DNA of 64,000 nucleotides from Moraxella sp. FZFQ2102 (GCF_024137865.1 NZ_CP099960.1:1116001-1180000); one strand, 5' to 3'. Shown: positions 1 through 9,949, counted from the stretch's first letter. Made by a program: numbers and translations. The notes: a model not told the origin generated them from the sequence alone.

Positions 1-846
1 GGTAGTTTTGCCATCATGAATGGCTTGGTATCAGCGGATAAAATTCCTGAAAATGGCATTTGTGAAGTCAAAATTTGGCAACAAAATATTGGCAAAACCA
101 TTATCGCTCATGTACCGATAGCGGGTGGTCAAGTACAAGAAACAGGCGATTTTGAGCTTGATGGCGTCACCTTCCCTGCAGCCGAGGTCAAGATTGAATT
201 TATTGACCCTGTGGATAGTGATGGCGATATGTTCCCAACAGGTAATTTGGTGGATGCTTTAGACGTGCCTGATGTGGGTACATTTGATGTCACCTTGATT
301 AACGCAGGTATTCCAACGGTCTTTTTGCGTGCCAAAGACTTAGGCTTTACAGGTACGGAATTACAAAAAGACATCAACTCAAATAGCGAAATTTTAGCAA
401 AATTGGAAAAAATCCGTGCCTACGGTGCGGTCAAAATGGGCTTAATTTCGGACATCGTCGAGGCTGAAACTCGCCAACATACGCCAAAAATTGCTTGGGT
501 TGCGTCTCCTACCGATTATGTGGCATCAAGTGGTAAGACCGTCAAGGCAAGTGACATCAATTTGCTCGCTCGTGCCATGAGTATGGGGCAGCTGCATCAT
601 GCGATGATGGGGACAGCTTCGGTTGCGATTGGTACAGCAGCCACGATTGTGGGGACACTCGTCAATGAAGTAGCAGGCGGACAGGCTCTTACGGAAGTGC
701 GGTTTGGGCACCCATCAGGGACGCTACTGGTTGGTGGTCAATCTGAACTCACTGATGGTAAATGGCTTGCAAAAAAGGTCTCTATGAGCCGTTCTGCTCG
801 CCGTCTGATGACTGGTGAAGTGTGGGTGCCTGCTGATTGTTTTTAA
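1..846 (+). CDS. prpF: PrpF, 2-methylaconitate isomerase (5'-truncated)
   Basis: This is the C-terminal part of a PrpF/AcnD-accessory protein, which isomerises 2-methylaconitate in the 2-methylcitrate cycle of propionate breakdown. The reading frame is open from base 1, so the gene starts upstream of the window; the ATG at 16 is internal. About 281 residues are present, against roughly 390 for the family. The visible part includes a GGQVQETGDF stretch, a FLRAKDLG segment and a C-terminal glycine-rich region ending in GEVWVPADCF, as in PrpF. The usual partners acnD, prpC and prpB would lie to the left. The call is confident; the missing N-terminus is purely a window effect. Confidence 0.9.
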   Translation, partial: GSFAIMNGLVSADKIPENGICEVKIWQQNIGKTIIAHVPIAGGQVQETGDFELDGVTFPAAEVKIEFIDPVDSDGDMFPTGNLVDALDVPDVGTFDVTLINAGIPTVFLRAKDLGFTGTELQKDINSNSEILAKLEKIRAYGAVKMGLISDIVEAETRQHTPKIAWVASPTDYVASSGKTVKASDINLLARAMSMGQLHHAMMGTASVAIGTAATIVGTLVNEVAGGQALTEVRFGHPSGTLLVGGQSELTDGKWLAKKVSMSRSARRLMTGEVWVPADCF

Positions 847-880
847 TCCAAAGTATCAATACAGGCGCCAAAACACAAGT

Positions 881-909
881 ATCAGCCCGTCAAATATTGA
901 TGGGCTGAT
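881..909 (+). terminator. Hairpin after prpF
   Basis: The inverted repeat ATCAGCCC / GGGCTGAT has inner pairing of TCAA with TTGA. It begins 34 bases after the prpF stop. It has only a short T run (GTTTC), because a parS-like site starts immediately, so termination strength is uncertain. Confidence 0.5.
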
Positions 910-923
910 GTTTCATGTGAAAC
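910..923. other. parS-like site 1 (TG centre), intergenic
   Basis: GTTTCATGTGAAAC, an exact copy of the repeated 14-mer. It lies between the prpF hairpin and the lipoprotein gene, and is the site farthest left of oriC (about 36 kb). Confidence 0.6.
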
Positions 924-942
924 CTGCTCAATGACAGATCGC

Positions 943-1524
943 TCACTGAGTATCTTGAGCATTCGTTGTTGGTACTGTCTGCACTTCAAAGCGGATGGGC
1001 TTATTAAGTAGTTTTTGTACTTGTTTTTTGATGGCTTCATGATCATCAGCAGGCATAATATCAATGACAATCTCGCCTGTGCGCTCATCGACACCGATGC
1101 CCTGCATGGTGGGCAGCAGCGCTTTAAGCTGCGCAAAATTATCAGGATTATCATAGCTTGCGATCAGCTCATCAATCGTATGCGCTACACCCAATTCAAA
1201 GCGCACAGGATGGTGTTTTGTAAGCGTCTCGGCGCGCTTAGGCAGCGGCTCATTACCAACCACGCGCACCACTAGTTGGTAGCTTGGCTGCCAATCGATA
1301 TATACGCCTGCCAAGCGGTCTTTTAGCAGTGTACGAATTTCATCTCTGACACCGCTCATGTCAGCAGGCTCTACGCGTTGTGTGATGTCATCCGTGCTTT
1401 GTACTACCAATACATCGTTTGATACTTGGGTACTGTGTGATTGCACAGCATGATTCGCTTGATCACAGCCTGTGATACACATTACCATCAGTATGGGCAT
1501 CATGATTGATGTGTGTAATTTCAT
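943..1524 (-). CDS. Hypothetical lipoprotein, unknown function
   Basis: A 193-residue protein that I do not recognise. The start chosen is the second in-frame Met (MKLHTS), because it gives a proper lipoprotein signal: a short basic N-terminus, a hydrophobic core MMPILMVM and a lipobox CITGC with the cysteine near residue 20. An upstream in-frame ATG at 1575 would add 17 residues in front of the signal and lies inside a terminator hairpin. The mature part is hydrophilic and predicted periplasmic, with two segments of alternating hydrophobic residues, YQLVVRVVG and GIGVDERTGEIVIDI, that look like beta strands. It sits downstream of, and in the same direction as, the aminotransferase gene but behind that gene's terminator, so it probably has its own promoter. 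Confidence 0.65.
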   Translation of the reverse strand: MKLHTSIMMPILMVMCITGCDQANHAVQSHSTQVSNDVLVVQSTDDITQRVEPADMSGVRDEIRTLLKDRLAGVYIDWQPSYQLVVRVVGNEPLPKRAETLTKHHPVRFELGVAHTIDELIASYDNPDNFAQLKALLPTMQGIGVDERTGEIVIDIMPADDHEAIKKQVQKLLNKPIRFEVQTVPTTNAQDTQ

Positions 1525-1560
1525 CAATTTTCCATCCAATTTGGTATGACAATCCACCAA

Positions 1561-1592
1561 AAAACCCATTTTCACACTCGAAAATGGGTTTT
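1561..1592 (-). terminator. Terminator of the aromatic aminotransferase gene
   Basis: A 13-bp stem, AAAACCCATTTTC paired with GAAAATGGGTTTT, with a six-base loop. On the minus strand it ends in a T run. It lies 20 bases past the aminotransferase stop. Confidence 0.8.
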
Positions 1593-1612
1593 TGCTTGGG
1601 TGTGATGACTGA

Positions 1613-2809
1613 TTATTTCAACACTTCTGCCATCGCATTAGCGACATATTCGACATTGGCATTATTCAAGCCTGCGATACACATACGGCCATTTTCGACC
1701 ATATACACCGCAAATTCATCACGCAGACGCACCACTTGCTCAGCAGTCAGACCTGTGAAGCTAAACATACCTTGTTGCTTGGTGAAGTAGCTGAAGTCGC
1801 GCTCAGGCAGCTTGGCCGATAGCACATCTTGTAGCTTTTGACGCATTTCGCGGATACGATCACGCATCTCATAGACTTCGCCCACCCATTGAGCGAATAG
1901 TTTTTCGTCATTCATCACAGTGTCAACGACTGCGTTACCGTGTGATGGTGGGCTTGAGTAGATGCGACGCACGGTGAATTTGAGTTGACCGTGGACTTTG
2001 TCCGACTCTTCTTTGGTTGGGCTGACGACTGACAGACCGCCGACACGCTCGCCATATAGCGATAGATTTTTTGAAAATGAGTTGCTGATAAACACAGGCA
2101 AGCCCATCTCAACCGCACGGCGGATGGCATAAGCATCACCGTCCATATCGTCGCCAAAGCCTTGATAAGCGATGTCCATAAATGGAATCAGTTTTTGGTC
2201 TTTGACGATTTGTAGTAGCACATCCCACTGCTCACGGGTCAAATCCACACCAGTTGGGTTGTGGCAGCATGGGTGCAGTAGTACGACATCATTTTCGTTG
2301 AGTGTTTTGAAAAATGCGCACAGCTCATCAAACTTCACGCCGATGGTCGCAGGGTCATAATATGGATATTTACCCACTTCCATGCCTGCACCTTCAAAGA
2401 TACTGATGTGGTTGCCCCAAGTTGGGTCTGAGACATAGCATTTGGCAGTTGGGAACCATTGATGGATAAAGTCTGCACCGACTTTGAGCGCGCCAGAGCC
2501 GCCCAATGTTGCGATGGTGGCGACACGGCCTTCAGCGACGGCTGGATGGTTTTCGCCAAATAGCAAGTTTTGACACGCCTTACGATAACCTGGCAGACCA
2601 TCCATCGGCAGATAGCCGCGTGGGCGTGGTGGATTGGCGATGGTCGCTTCAGCGGCCTTGACGCACTCAAGTACTGGCAATTTGCCATCTTCGGTGTAGT
2701 ACACACCAACACCCAAATTCACCTTAATATCGGTGCGTGGGTCATTGGCAAATTTATCCATCAAACCCAAAATCGGGTCGCCTGCATAGGGGGTGACATG
2801 TTCGAACAT
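1613..2809 (-). CDS. tyrB: Aromatic-amino-acid / aspartate aminotransferase
   Basis: A 398-residue class I PLP aminotransferase of the AspC/TyrB subgroup, full length for the family. It transfers amino groups from aromatic amino acids or aspartate to 2-oxoglutarate in the cytoplasm. Visible marks are the substrate-strand NLGVGVYY near residue 31, the CCHNPTGVD segment around residue 181, and the PLP-lysine motif SNSFSKNLSLYGERVGG with lysine 247. A good ribosome site (AAGGA) lies 6 bases before the ATG. The gene is monocistronic, with a terminator behind it. TyrB and AspC cannot be separated with certainty by eye, so the substrate range is inferred. Confidence 0.9.
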   Translation of the reverse strand: MFEHVTPYAGDPILGLMDKFANDPRTDIKVNLGVGVYYTEDGKLPVLECVKAAEATIANPPRPRGYLPMDGLPGYRKACQNLLFGENHPAVAEGRVATIATLGGSGALKVGADFIHQWFPTAKCYVSDPTWGNHISIFEGAGMEVGKYPYYDPATIGVKFDELCAFFKTLNENDVVLLHPCCHNPTGVDLTREQWDVLLQIVKDQKLIPFMDIAYQGFGDDMDGDAYAIRRAVEMGLPVFISNSFSKNLSLYGERVGGLSVVSPTKEESDKVHGQLKFTVRRIYSSPPSHGNAVVDTVMNDEKLFAQWVGEVYEMRDRIREMRQKLQDVLSAKLPERDFSYFTKQQGMFSFTGLTAEQVVRLRDEFAVYMVENGRMCIAGLNNANVEYVANAMAEVLK

Positions 2810-2948
2810 GGTGTTATCCTTATAAAATTAAAAAGTTAATCAAGTAATGCCTACTCAATAACAGTGGTTAATGCTGATTAGTATAACGCAATTTGGCACA
2901 TGATGGGCATAAAATTTCGCCCTTTTGCCGATTTGATTACAATAAAAA

Positions 2949-2974
2949 CCGCCAAAGCAGGATCGCTTCGGCGG
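2949..2974 (-). terminator. Terminator of the LysR gene
   Basis: CCGCCAAAGC pairs with GCTTCGGCGG (9 of 10 pairs) around the loop AGGATC. On the minus strand it is followed by GGTTTTTATT, a T-rich tail. Confidence 0.65.
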
Positions 2975-2981
2975 CAAGGTG

Positions 2982-3905
2982 TTAAAACCGCGCAGTTTTT
3001 GAATGACTGACCAAAAACTCATGCGCGTTTTGTAATAAAAACTCTTTGAACGCCAATGCCGCAGGTGACAGTGAACGGTTCTTGTGGGTGTATAATAAAA
3101 ACTTGCGCTCCACCACAGGATCGGCGATCGGACGCATCACGAGCCCATACTGCTCCACCCATTCAGCGGCGTATAATAAGCACAAAGTCATGCCAAGCCC
3201 CATGCGCGTCATGCCAAGCGCGGTCGAGAGAAAATTAATCTCAAAATCAGGATTAAAAATCCTGCCTGAAATGTGGTTCGGCAACTCATTGCGAAGACTC
3301 TTGATAAATGGACCGTTCAAGGTGATCAACCGCTCATTCATCAGATCCGCCCAGCGCACGACATCTTTTTTGGCGAAAGGATGCGTCGCTGGCAGCACCA
3401 AATAAAACGGTGAGCTAAACAGCACATCAGCATTCAGATCATCAGAGTGGAATCGCTCAGGCGCAACTCCCAAATCCGCTTCTAAGTTCTCAATATGATT
3501 GACCACTTCATCGACCGAGCAGTCGGTGAGCGTGACTTGGATATTGGGGTGGATTTCGCTGAATTTGGCGATGAATCGCGGCATGGTACTGGCTGACAGC
3601 TGCTGCGATACCGCAAGGCGTACATGACCTTGGTGCAAGGATTTTAGGTTGCTCACCTTTTCGTTCAGCACGCTCATCTCGTTGAGCACGCGTTTGGCTT
3701 GGGGCAACAGACGCATCCCTGCATCCGATAGGTGTAGCTTGCGCGTGGTGCGATCGAACAGCTTGACTTCTAAGTTCTGTTCCAACTCCTTGATCAAGCC
3801 GCTCAATGCCGACTGTGTCAGGCACAATGTCTCTGCCGCCTTGGTAAAGCTGTTCTGTTCAGCGACCAACACGAAGGCGCGTAATTGTCGTAGAGTAGTG
3901 CTCAC
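2982..3905 (-). CDS. LysR-family transcriptional regulator
   Basis: A 307-residue LysR-type regulator. The N-terminal winged helix-turn-helix is clear: LRQLRAFVLVAEQNSFTKAA followed by LTQSALSGLIKELE, about residues 5-45, with the family's LFDRTTRKLHLSDAG wing. The rest is a periplasmic-binding-protein-like effector domain. The length is typical. It is transcribed in the same direction as the antiporter gene upstream and the aminotransferase gene downstream. LysR regulators often control a divergent neighbour, but there is none here, so its target and effector are unknown. Confidence 0.88.
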   Translation of the reverse strand: MSTTLRQLRAFVLVAEQNSFTKAAETLCLTQSALSGLIKELEQNLEVKLFDRTTRKLHLSDAGMRLLPQAKRVLNEMSVLNEKVSNLKSLHQGHVRLAVSQQLSASTMPRFIAKFSEIHPNIQVTLTDCSVDEVVNHIENLEADLGVAPERFHSDDLNADVLFSSPFYLVLPATHPFAKKDVVRWADLMNERLITLNGPFIKSLRNELPNHISGRIFNPDFEINFLSTALGMTRMGLGMTLCLLYAAEWVEQYGLVMRPIADPVVERKFLLYTHKNRSLSPAALAFKEFLLQNAHEFLVSHSKTARF

Positions 3906-4021
3906 AAATATCCTTAAAAACTAATAAACCTATCAGATAATATTATAAATTAACCCTGATAAGAATACAAGCACCCTTCAAGCCAAAAAAAAACGGTCGG
4001 CATAATTTGCATCAGCACACA

Positions 4022-5101
4022 TCATGGCACGATGATGGTGAACACATACGCCGCCAAGTTCACCAGTAGCACGATACCGTATAGGATATTGGTGCGCCCT
4101 TGGTTCAGTGACAGCATGACGATGAATGTCGATAAGCCAAGCAGAACCATCGATTTGCCATCAAGCCCCAAGACCAGCGGGATATCGTATAATAAGCAGA
4201 CGATCGTCACCGCAGGAATGGTCAGACCGATACTTGCTAAGGCTGAGCCTAGGGCAAGGTTTAGACTGGTCTGAAAGCGGTTACGCGTGGCAGCGTTCAG
4301 TGCCGCTAAACCTTCGGGCAGTAGCACGACCGCTGCGATGATCACACCGACCAATGCCGCTGGCGCACCCATCGCTGCCACCATCGCTTCGATGCTTGGT
4401 GATAGGCTCTTGGCAAGTAGCACGACGATGCCCAAGCACACGAGCAAAAAGCCAAAGCTTGCTGCCGTGACCTTCGTCGATGGTGGCTCAGCATGGTGAT
4501 CCAAGTCATCATCCGCCGCCAAAAAATAATCACGATGGCGCACCGTCTGCACCATGATGAACGCACCATACAGCACCAGTGACGCCACCGCCACGAACAT
4601 CAGCTGCGTCGGCGAATAAGTACCTTCGGTGGTCGTGGTGGTGAAATTTGGCAAAATCAAAGTCATCACAAGAATCGACACTAGGGTAATCAGCGCAGTA
4701 CTTGCCGACTTTTGACCAAAAAACTGCTCACGGTGCTTAAGCCCACCGATCATCAAAGATAAGCCCAAAATCCCGTTCAAAATCAACATGATGGCTGCAA
4801 AGACCGTATCGCGCGCAAGGTAAGCAGCATTATCCCCGCCTGCGACCATGAGCGAGATGATCAGCGCCACTTCGATGATGGTGATGGCAAGCGCAAGAAT
4901 GATTGTGCCAAACGGTTCACCGACCTTGTGCGCGACCACTTCGGCATGATAAACTGCCGACAGCACGCTGCCGATGAGCATCACACCGCCTAACACCTGC
5001 AGCCAGATGCTGTCTTTGATACCAATAAAATATAACACCCACGCCACCAACGGCAATGCCATTGACCACACAGGCAAACCAAAACGCGCGTTTGCCGCCA
5101 T
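4022..5101 (-). CDS. chaA: Calcium/sodium:proton antiporter, ChaA type
   Basis: An integral membrane protein of about 359 residues with roughly eleven hydrophobic helices, of the CaCA superfamily. It exchanges Ca2+ or Na+/K+ for protons at the inner membrane. The two family alpha-repeats can be seen. The first is HKVGEPFGTIILALAITIIE in the N-terminal third. The second is VVLLPEGLAALNAATRNRFQ in the C-terminal half, each with the conserved acidic residue. Between the repeats is a hydrophilic segment with an acidic patch (AADDDLDHHAE). AAGGAG lies 5 bases before the second of two adjacent ATG codons, which is why that start is used. No partner genes are nearby. Confidence 0.85.
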   Translation of the reverse strand: MAANARFGLPVWSMALPLVAWVLYFIGIKDSIWLQVLGGVMLIGSVLSAVYHAEVVAHKVGEPFGTIILALAITIIEVALIISLMVAGGDNAAYLARDTVFAAIMLILNGILGLSLMIGGLKHREQFFGQKSASTALITLVSILVMTLILPNFTTTTTEGTYSPTQLMFVAVASLVLYGAFIMVQTVRHRDYFLAADDDLDHHAEPPSTKVTAASFGFLLVCLGIVVLLAKSLSPSIEAMVAAMGAPAALVGVIIAAVVLLPEGLAALNAATRNRFQTSLNLALGSALASIGLTIPAVTIVCLLYDIPLVLGLDGKSMVLLGLSTFIVMLSLNQGRTNILYGIVLLVNLAAYVFTIIVP

Positions 5102-5495
5102 CATTACTCCTTGGGTAATTGATTGATAATTATACTGGTTTTGATTATAACAGACTTATTTTTACATTGACAGTATTGCCGCTGGATTGTTGTGTTTTTT
5201 TATCCAAAAACCTACCAACTGGTACTTTGGCGAAATTTTTATTTTATTGATATAAACTCATTAAAATTACTTATCATAAAAGTGATTTTTGGGGCGATTT
5301 ATCAGATTTTTGATAGTTAAGATAAGTTTTTATGTTAAGTGAAAAATTTTGTATAACCGTATTGACAAAGCATTTTGTAATGTAATAGTATAAAAGATAA
5401 CACATGTAAACACTGATGTTAGACGCTGTGGCAATGATAAGGGATTTAAGAGTTGCCAACTTATTTTTTGCCGCTTTTTTACAAAAGGAACCTGT
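5102..5495. other. Divergent intergenic region, chaA / acyl-CoA synthetase
   Basis: About 390 bases, very AT-rich, without a convincing gene. It carries the leftward start signals of the antiporter gene and a well-formed rightward sigma-70 promoter at 5362-5391. No recognisable regulator site was found by eye. Confidence 0.6.
5362..5391 (+). promoter_or_regulatory. Sigma-70 promoter of the liu operon
   Basis: A perfect -35 (TTGACA at 5362-5367) is separated by 18 bases from a -10 (TAGTAT at 5386-5391). The predicted start is near 5398, giving a leader of about 100 bases before the acyl-CoA synthetase ATG at 5496, which has AAAGGAA as ribosome site. Confidence 0.65.
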
Positions 5496-7235
5496 ATGAG
5501 CGACATCATCCATGCCCTACCGCGCATCCAAATGGGTGCAAAATCCGCCAATGCACCGCTGACCATGAGCTATGATAAAGGCCCGAGCGCGCCTTTGATC
5601 GAAAGCACCATCGGTGAGTTCTTTGATGCGATGACTGCCAAAAATCCTGAGCAGACCGCCATCGTCTCCGTGCACCAAAACATCCGCATGAGCTACCGCG
5701 AGCTACAATCCAAAGCCAATCAGCTTGCCAGTGCGATGATCAATATGGGATTGCAAAAAGGTGATCGCGTCGGCATTTGGTCGCACAACAATGTCGAGTG
5801 GGTCATCATGCTGCTTGCCGCCGCCAAAGCAGGGCTTGTACTGGTCAATATTAATCCTGCCTATCGTATCTTTGAGCTTGAATACGCCTTGAACAAGGTG
5901 GACTGTCAAGTCTTGGTGCTGATGCGTCATTTCAAATCCAGCGACTATGCGCGCATGATCCAAGAGATGGCGCCAGAATCCTTGCACCAAAATTATAAAA
6001 ATCTGGAACTGGTACGCTTACCGAACCTAAAACGCGTGGTGTGGATCGACAGCCCAGATTCGACTGAGAATTTCGGCTTTATGCAGCGTTTTAGCGACTG
6101 GATCACTGAAGGGGATGAGCATGACCCACGCATCGCTGAGCGCGCCAAAAAACTAAAAGCCGACAACCCTGTCAATATCCAATTCACCAGTGGCACGACA
6201 GGCACACCAAAAGGCGCGACGCTCACCCACCGCAACATTCTAAATAACGGCTATTTCATCGGCGAGATGATGAACCTGACCGATGCCGACCGCTTGTGTA
6301 TTCCTGTGCCGATGTATCACTGCTTTGGCATGGTGCTTGGCGTGCTTGCCATCTTGACTCATGGCGGCACGGTGGTGTATCCAAACGATGGCTTTGATCC
6401 GATTACCGTGCTTGAGACGGTCGAAAAAGAAAAATGCACAGGGCTGCATGGTGTGCCGACGATGTTCATCGCTGAGCTTGATCATCCTGATTTTGATAAA
6501 TACGACCTATCAAGCCTACGCACAGGCATCATGGCAGGCTCAAGCTGCCCAATCGAAGTGATGCGCCGCGTGATTGATAAGATGCACATGAACGAAGTCA
6601 CCATCGCTTATGGCATGACTGAGACATCACCTGTGTCTTGTCAAACCAATAAATTTTCGCCACTAGAAAAACAAGTCTCTACCGTGGGTCTTGTGCAGCC
6701 GAACCTAGAAGTCAAAATCGTCGATCCTGATACTGGCGAGATTGTGCCGATTGGTGAGACGGGCGAGCTACTCACCAAGGGCTATTCAGTGATGCTTGGC
6801 TACTGGAATGACACCAGCAAGACCGCCGAAGCGATCGTCGATGGCTGGATGCACACAGGCGATCTTGCGACGATGGACGAAGATGGCTATGTCAAAATCG
6901 TCGGTCGTAGTAAAGACATGGTCATCCGCGGCGGCGAAAACATCTACCCTGTCGAGATTGAGAACTATCTGTACCGCCATCCAAAAATCCGCGATGTCCA
7001 AATCGTCGGCGTGCCTGACGAAAAATACGGCGAAGTTTTGGCGGCGTGGATCATTCCGAAAAAAGGCAAGGACATCACGGTTGATGAGATCAAAGAATTT
7101 TGCCGCGATCACATCGCCCATTATAAGATTCCGACTTACTACCGCTTTGTCGAAGAGTTTCCGATGACGGTCACGGGCAAAATCCAAAAATTCAAAATTG
7201 TTGAAGCGATGAAAGAAGAATTGGGTTTAAGCTAA
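5496..7235 (+). CDS. Acyl-CoA synthetase (AMP-forming), liu-associated
   Basis: A 579-residue adenylate-forming enzyme that activates a fatty or branched short-chain acid to its CoA ester using ATP. The AMP-binding P-loop motif [16 protein letters not shown] is near residue 230. [10 protein letters not shown] follows near residue 370, and the hinge/ligase segments GWMHTGDLA and [20 protein letters not shown] are in the last third. The C-terminal lysine motif [10 protein letters not shown] is intact. Its place as first gene of the leucine-degradation cluster suggests it feeds isovalerate or related acids into the pathway; this is inference, since the substrate cannot be read from the sequence. 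A MITE-like element separates it from liuB. Confidence 0.88.
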   Translation: MSDIIHALPRIQMGAKSANAPLTMSYDKGPSAPLIESTIGEFFDAMTAKNPEQTAIVSVHQNIRMSYRELQSKANQLASAMINMGLQKGDRVGIWSHNNVEWVIMLLAAAKAGLVLVNINPAYRIFELEYALNKVDCQVLVLMRHFKSSDYARMIQEMAPESLHQNYKNLELVRLPNLKRVVWIDSPDSTENFGFMQRFSDWITEGDEHDPRIAERAKKLKADNPVNIQFTSGTTGTPKGATLTHRNILNNGYFIGEMMNLTDADRLCIPVPMYHCFGMVLGVLAILTHGGTVVYPNDGFDPITVLETVEKEKCTGLHGVPTMFIAELDHPDFDKYDLSSLRTGIMAGSSCPIEVMRRVIDKMHMNEVTIAYGMTETSPVSCQTNKFSPLEKQVSTVGLVQPNLEVKIVDPDTGEIVPIGETGELLTKGYSVMLGYWNDTSKTAEAIVDGWMHTGDLATMDEDGYVKIVGRSKDMVIRGGENIYPVEIENYLYRHPKIRDVQIVGVPDEKYGEVLAAWIIPKKGKDITVDEIKEFCRDHIAHYKIPTYYRFVEEFPMTVTGKIQKFKIVEAMKEELGLS

Positions 7236-7272
7236 GTTACTCTTAAGGATTTATCTAAAACTGATTGATCTA

Positions 7273-7479
7273 AGAACCTGTATTCATAACATCTTTGTCA
7301 TGAAAAATAGGGCGAATCGCCAGATTTTTTAGGAAAAGTCCGCAGATGATATTAAACATATCATCAAGGGCTTTGACGACAAAAATCAAGATTTGGCTAT
7401 TTTTCATACAAAAGCAAAGGGTTTATTCATAAAATTAAACACATTTTTTTGGATGCGTGATGTTGTGAATACAGGTTCT
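7273..7479. mobile_element. MITE-like element with 21-bp terminal inverted repeats
   Basis: The ends 7273-7293 and 7459-7479 are inverted repeats of 21 bases with one mismatch; the shared core reads AGAACCTGTATTCA. The interior is non-coding and AT-rich and contains a perfect small hairpin (GATGATAT TAAAC ATATCATC, 7345-7365). No transposase is encoded and no clear target duplication was found. It fills most of the gap between the acyl-CoA synthetase gene and liuB. It could be a miniature element or the two ends of a decayed IS; I cannot assign an IS family. Confidence 0.6.
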
Positions 7480-7521
7480 AAGACTTGCCAAATTAGGACA
7501 AAAAACATTTTAAGGATGACC

Positions 7522-9132
7522 ATGAGTTTTGTGATTGAAAGTAAATTATCACCCAATGCTGCTGATTTTCAGCAAAACGCCGCTTTGATGCAGGGCTTGG
7601 TTGATGATTTGAAAGAAAAATTGGCAAAAATCACCCAAGGCGGCTCAGAGTCTGCACGCGCCAAGCACTTAGCACGCGGTAAACTGCTGCCGCGTGAGCG
7701 TGTCGAGCAGCTATTGGACGCAGGCTCGCCGTTTTTGGAGATCGCGCCGCTTGCTGCCTATGGCATGTACGATGCCGACATTCCTGCTGCAGGCGTGATC
7801 GCTGGCATCGGGCGTATCAATGGCACTGAGTGCATGATCGTGTGTAATGATGCCACAGTCAAGGGCGGTACTTATTATCCAATGACGGTCAAAAAGCATC
7901 TGCGCGCCCAAGAAATCGCCAAAGAAAACCGCTTGCCCTGCGTGTATTTGGTCGATTCAGGCGGTGCAAACTTGCCAAACCAAGATGAAGTATTCCCTGA
8001 TAAAGAGCATTTTGGGCGGATTTTTTTTAACCAAGCCAACATGAGTGCTGACGGCATCGCCCAAATCGCTGTGGTAATGGGCAGCTGTACGGCAGGTGGC
8101 GCTTATGTGCCTGCGATGAGTGATGAGTCGATCATCGTCAAAGAGCAAGGCACGATTTTCTTGGGCGGCCCGCCACTGGTCAAAGCTGCCACAGGCGAAG
8201 AAGTCAGCAGCGAAGACTTAGGCGGTGGCGATGTACATACGCGTCTGTCAGGTGTGGCGGATCACCTTGCCCAAAACGACCTACACGCACTGGCTTTGGC
8301 GCGCCAAGTGGTTGGCAATCTCAACCAAAGCAAACCTGCCATTCCCAATCAAACCGCACCGCGTCCACCCAAATACGACGCCAAAGAACTGTACGGCATC
8401 ATTCCAACCGACACGCGCAAGCCCTTTGACATCCGCGAAATCATCGCGCGTATCGTCGATGGCAGTGAGTTTGATGAATTTAAAGCGCGCTTTGGCAATA
8501 CGCTGGTTTGTGGCTTTGCACGCATCGAAGGGATGCAGGTGGGTATTGTCGCCAACAACGGCATCTTGTTCAGCGAATCTGCTCAAAAAGGCACGCACTT
8601 TATTGAGCTGTGCTGTAAGCGTAAGATTCCATTGGTGTTTTTGCAAAATATCACAGGCTTTATGGTGGGTCGCAAATACGAAAATGAAGGCATCGCGCGC
8701 CACGGTGCGAAGATGGTGATGGCGGTTGCTAATGCCAAAGTGCCAAAATTCACCGTCATCGTCGGCGGCTCGTTTGGCGCAGGTAACTACGGTATGTGCG
8801 GCCGTGCCTACAGCCCAAGATTTCTGTGGATGTGGCCAAATGCGCGTATCTCAGTGATGGGTGGCGAGCAAGCAGCATCGGTACTAGCGACGGTCAAGCG
8901 CGACAACATCGAGCGCATGGGCGCGACTTGGTCAAAAGACGATGAAGAAGCGTTCAAAGATCCGATTCGCAAGCAATACGACGAGCAAGGGCATCCGTAC
9001 TATGCATCCGCGCGCCTATGGGACGATGGCGTGATTGACCCTGCTGATACACGCACCGTGCTTGCGCTTGCGCTGAGCGCCGCTTATAACGCACCGATTG
9101 GTGAGACCAATTTTGGCATCTTTAGAATGTGA
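7522..9132 (+). CDS. liuB: Methylcrotonyl-CoA carboxylase, carboxyltransferase (beta) subunit
   Basis: A 536-residue carboxyltransferase that moves CO2 from carboxybiotin to 3-methylcrotonyl-CoA in leucine catabolism, working with LiuD. The start at 7522 (MSFVIESK) is chosen because AAGGA lies 5 bases upstream; the frame stays open leftwards to 7393 only through the inverted-repeat element. Family marks are [16 protein letters not shown] near residue 50, [20 protein letters not shown] near residue 140, [16 protein letters not shown] near residue 190 and [16 protein letters not shown] around residue 415. The stop is 19 bases before liuC. Confidence 0.93.
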   Translation: MSFVIESKLSPNAADFQQNAALMQGLVDDLKEKLAKITQGGSESARAKHLARGKLLPRERVEQLLDAGSPFLEIAPLAAYGMYDADIPAAGVIAGIGRINGTECMIVCNDATVKGGTYYPMTVKKHLRAQEIAKENRLPCVYLVDSGGANLPNQDEVFPDKEHFGRIFFNQANMSADGIAQIAVVMGSCTAGGAYVPAMSDESIIVKEQGTIFLGGPPLVKAATGEEVSSEDLGGGDVHTRLSGVADHLAQNDLHALALARQVVGNLNQSKPAIPNQTAPRPPKYDAKELYGIIPTDTRKPFDIREIIARIVDGSEFDEFKARFGNTLVCGFARIEGMQVGIVANNGILFSESAQKGTHFIELCCKRKIPLVFLQNITGFMVGRKYENEGIARHGAKMVMAVANAKVPKFTVIVGGSFGAGNYGMCGRAYSPRFLWMWPNARISVMGGEQAASVLATVKRDNIERMGATWSKDDEEAFKDPIRKQYDEQGHPYYASARLWDDGVIDPADTRTVLALALSAAYNAPIGETNFGIFRM

Positions 9133-9151
9133 TTTGACAAAAAGGATTTGT

Positions 9152-9949
9152 ATGACCCACTTGGCCGAAACTTTTCATAGCCTACTGCTTGACATTGACC
9201 ATCATGTCGCGACCATCACGCTAAATCGCCCTGATAAGCGCAATGCCTTTAATGATGAAGTCATCAGCGAGCTTAGTACCGCGTTTGAATTTGTCGGACA
9301 GGCGCCTGATGTGCGTGCGGTTGTCTTGGCTGCCAATGGCAAGGCGTTTTGTGCTGGGGCAGATCTTAACTGGATGCGCGCCATGGCGGATTATAGCCAT
9401 GATGAGAACCTTGCCGATGCAGGCAATCTTGCCAAGATGCTATCTACCATTTATCACTGCCCAAAGCCTGTGGTGGCGATGGTGCAAGGCGATGTCTATG
9501 CTGGCGGCATGGGGCTTGTGGCGGCGTGCGACATCGCAGTGAGTGTCGATACGGCGAATTTTTGTCTGAGCGAAGTCAAGCTGGGCCTTGTGCCTGCGAC
9601 CATCAGTCCTTATGTGATTCGCGCCATGGGTGCGCGCGCAGCACATCGCTATTTTTTGACCGCAGAAGTGTTTGACGCTACCAAAGCCTACGAGATCGGC
9701 TTTGTGCATCAAGTGGTCAGTCAAGACAAGCTAACAGACAGCGTGCAAAGTATCGTCAAAGCCTTGTGCAATGCTAGCCCCAATGCCGTCAAAGTGTGCA
9801 AGCAGCTCGTGCAAAAAGTCGCTTATGCCGACATCGATGAGACACTGATTGCCAATACCGTCGCTGACATCGCCAATATCCGCGCGTCAAGTGAAGGCAA
9901 AGAAGGCGTGCAGTCGTTTTTACAAAAGCGCAAACCATCTTGGTTGTAA
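9152..9949 (+). CDS. liuC: Methylglutaconyl-CoA hydratase (enoyl-CoA hydratase family)
   Basis: A 265-residue crotonase-fold enzyme. In the leucine pathway it hydrates 3-methylglutaconyl-CoA to HMG-CoA. The start MTHLAETF at 9152 follows AAGGA. An upstream in-frame start at 9098 would overlap liuB and has no ribosome site. Crotonase motifs seen are TLNRPDKRNAFND near residue 24, KAFCAGADLNWMR near residue 65 (oxyanion hole) and GDVYAGGMGLVAACDIAVS near residue 111. The specific activity is assigned from its position between the two methylcrotonyl-CoA carboxylase subunits; the fold alone would only give enoyl-CoA hydratase. Confidence 0.9.
   Translation: MTHLAETFHSLLLDIDHHVATITLNRPDKRNAFNDEVISELSTAFEFVGQAPDVRAVVLAANGKAFCAGADLNWMRAMADYSHDENLADAGNLAKMLSTIYHCPKPVVAMVQGDVYAGGMGLVAACDIAVSVDTANFCLSEVKLGLVPATISPYVIRAMGARAAHRYFLTAEVFDATKAYEIGFVHQVVSQDKLTDSVQSIVKALCNASPNAVKVCKQLVQKVAYADIDETLIANTVADIANIRASSEGKEGVQSFLQKRKPSWL

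Noticed and set aside
695..703. AAGTGCGGT, the Haemophilus DNA-uptake word, in prpF
   Set aside because: A single copy; the similar string in guaA (29585-29593) is only partial. This is not enough to infer a Pasteurellaceae source.
7393..7521. N-terminal extension of the liuB reading frame (43 residues)
   Set aside because: It reads through the right end of the inverted-repeat element, has no similarity to carboxyltransferases, and the ATG at 7522 has a proper AAGGA ribosome site.
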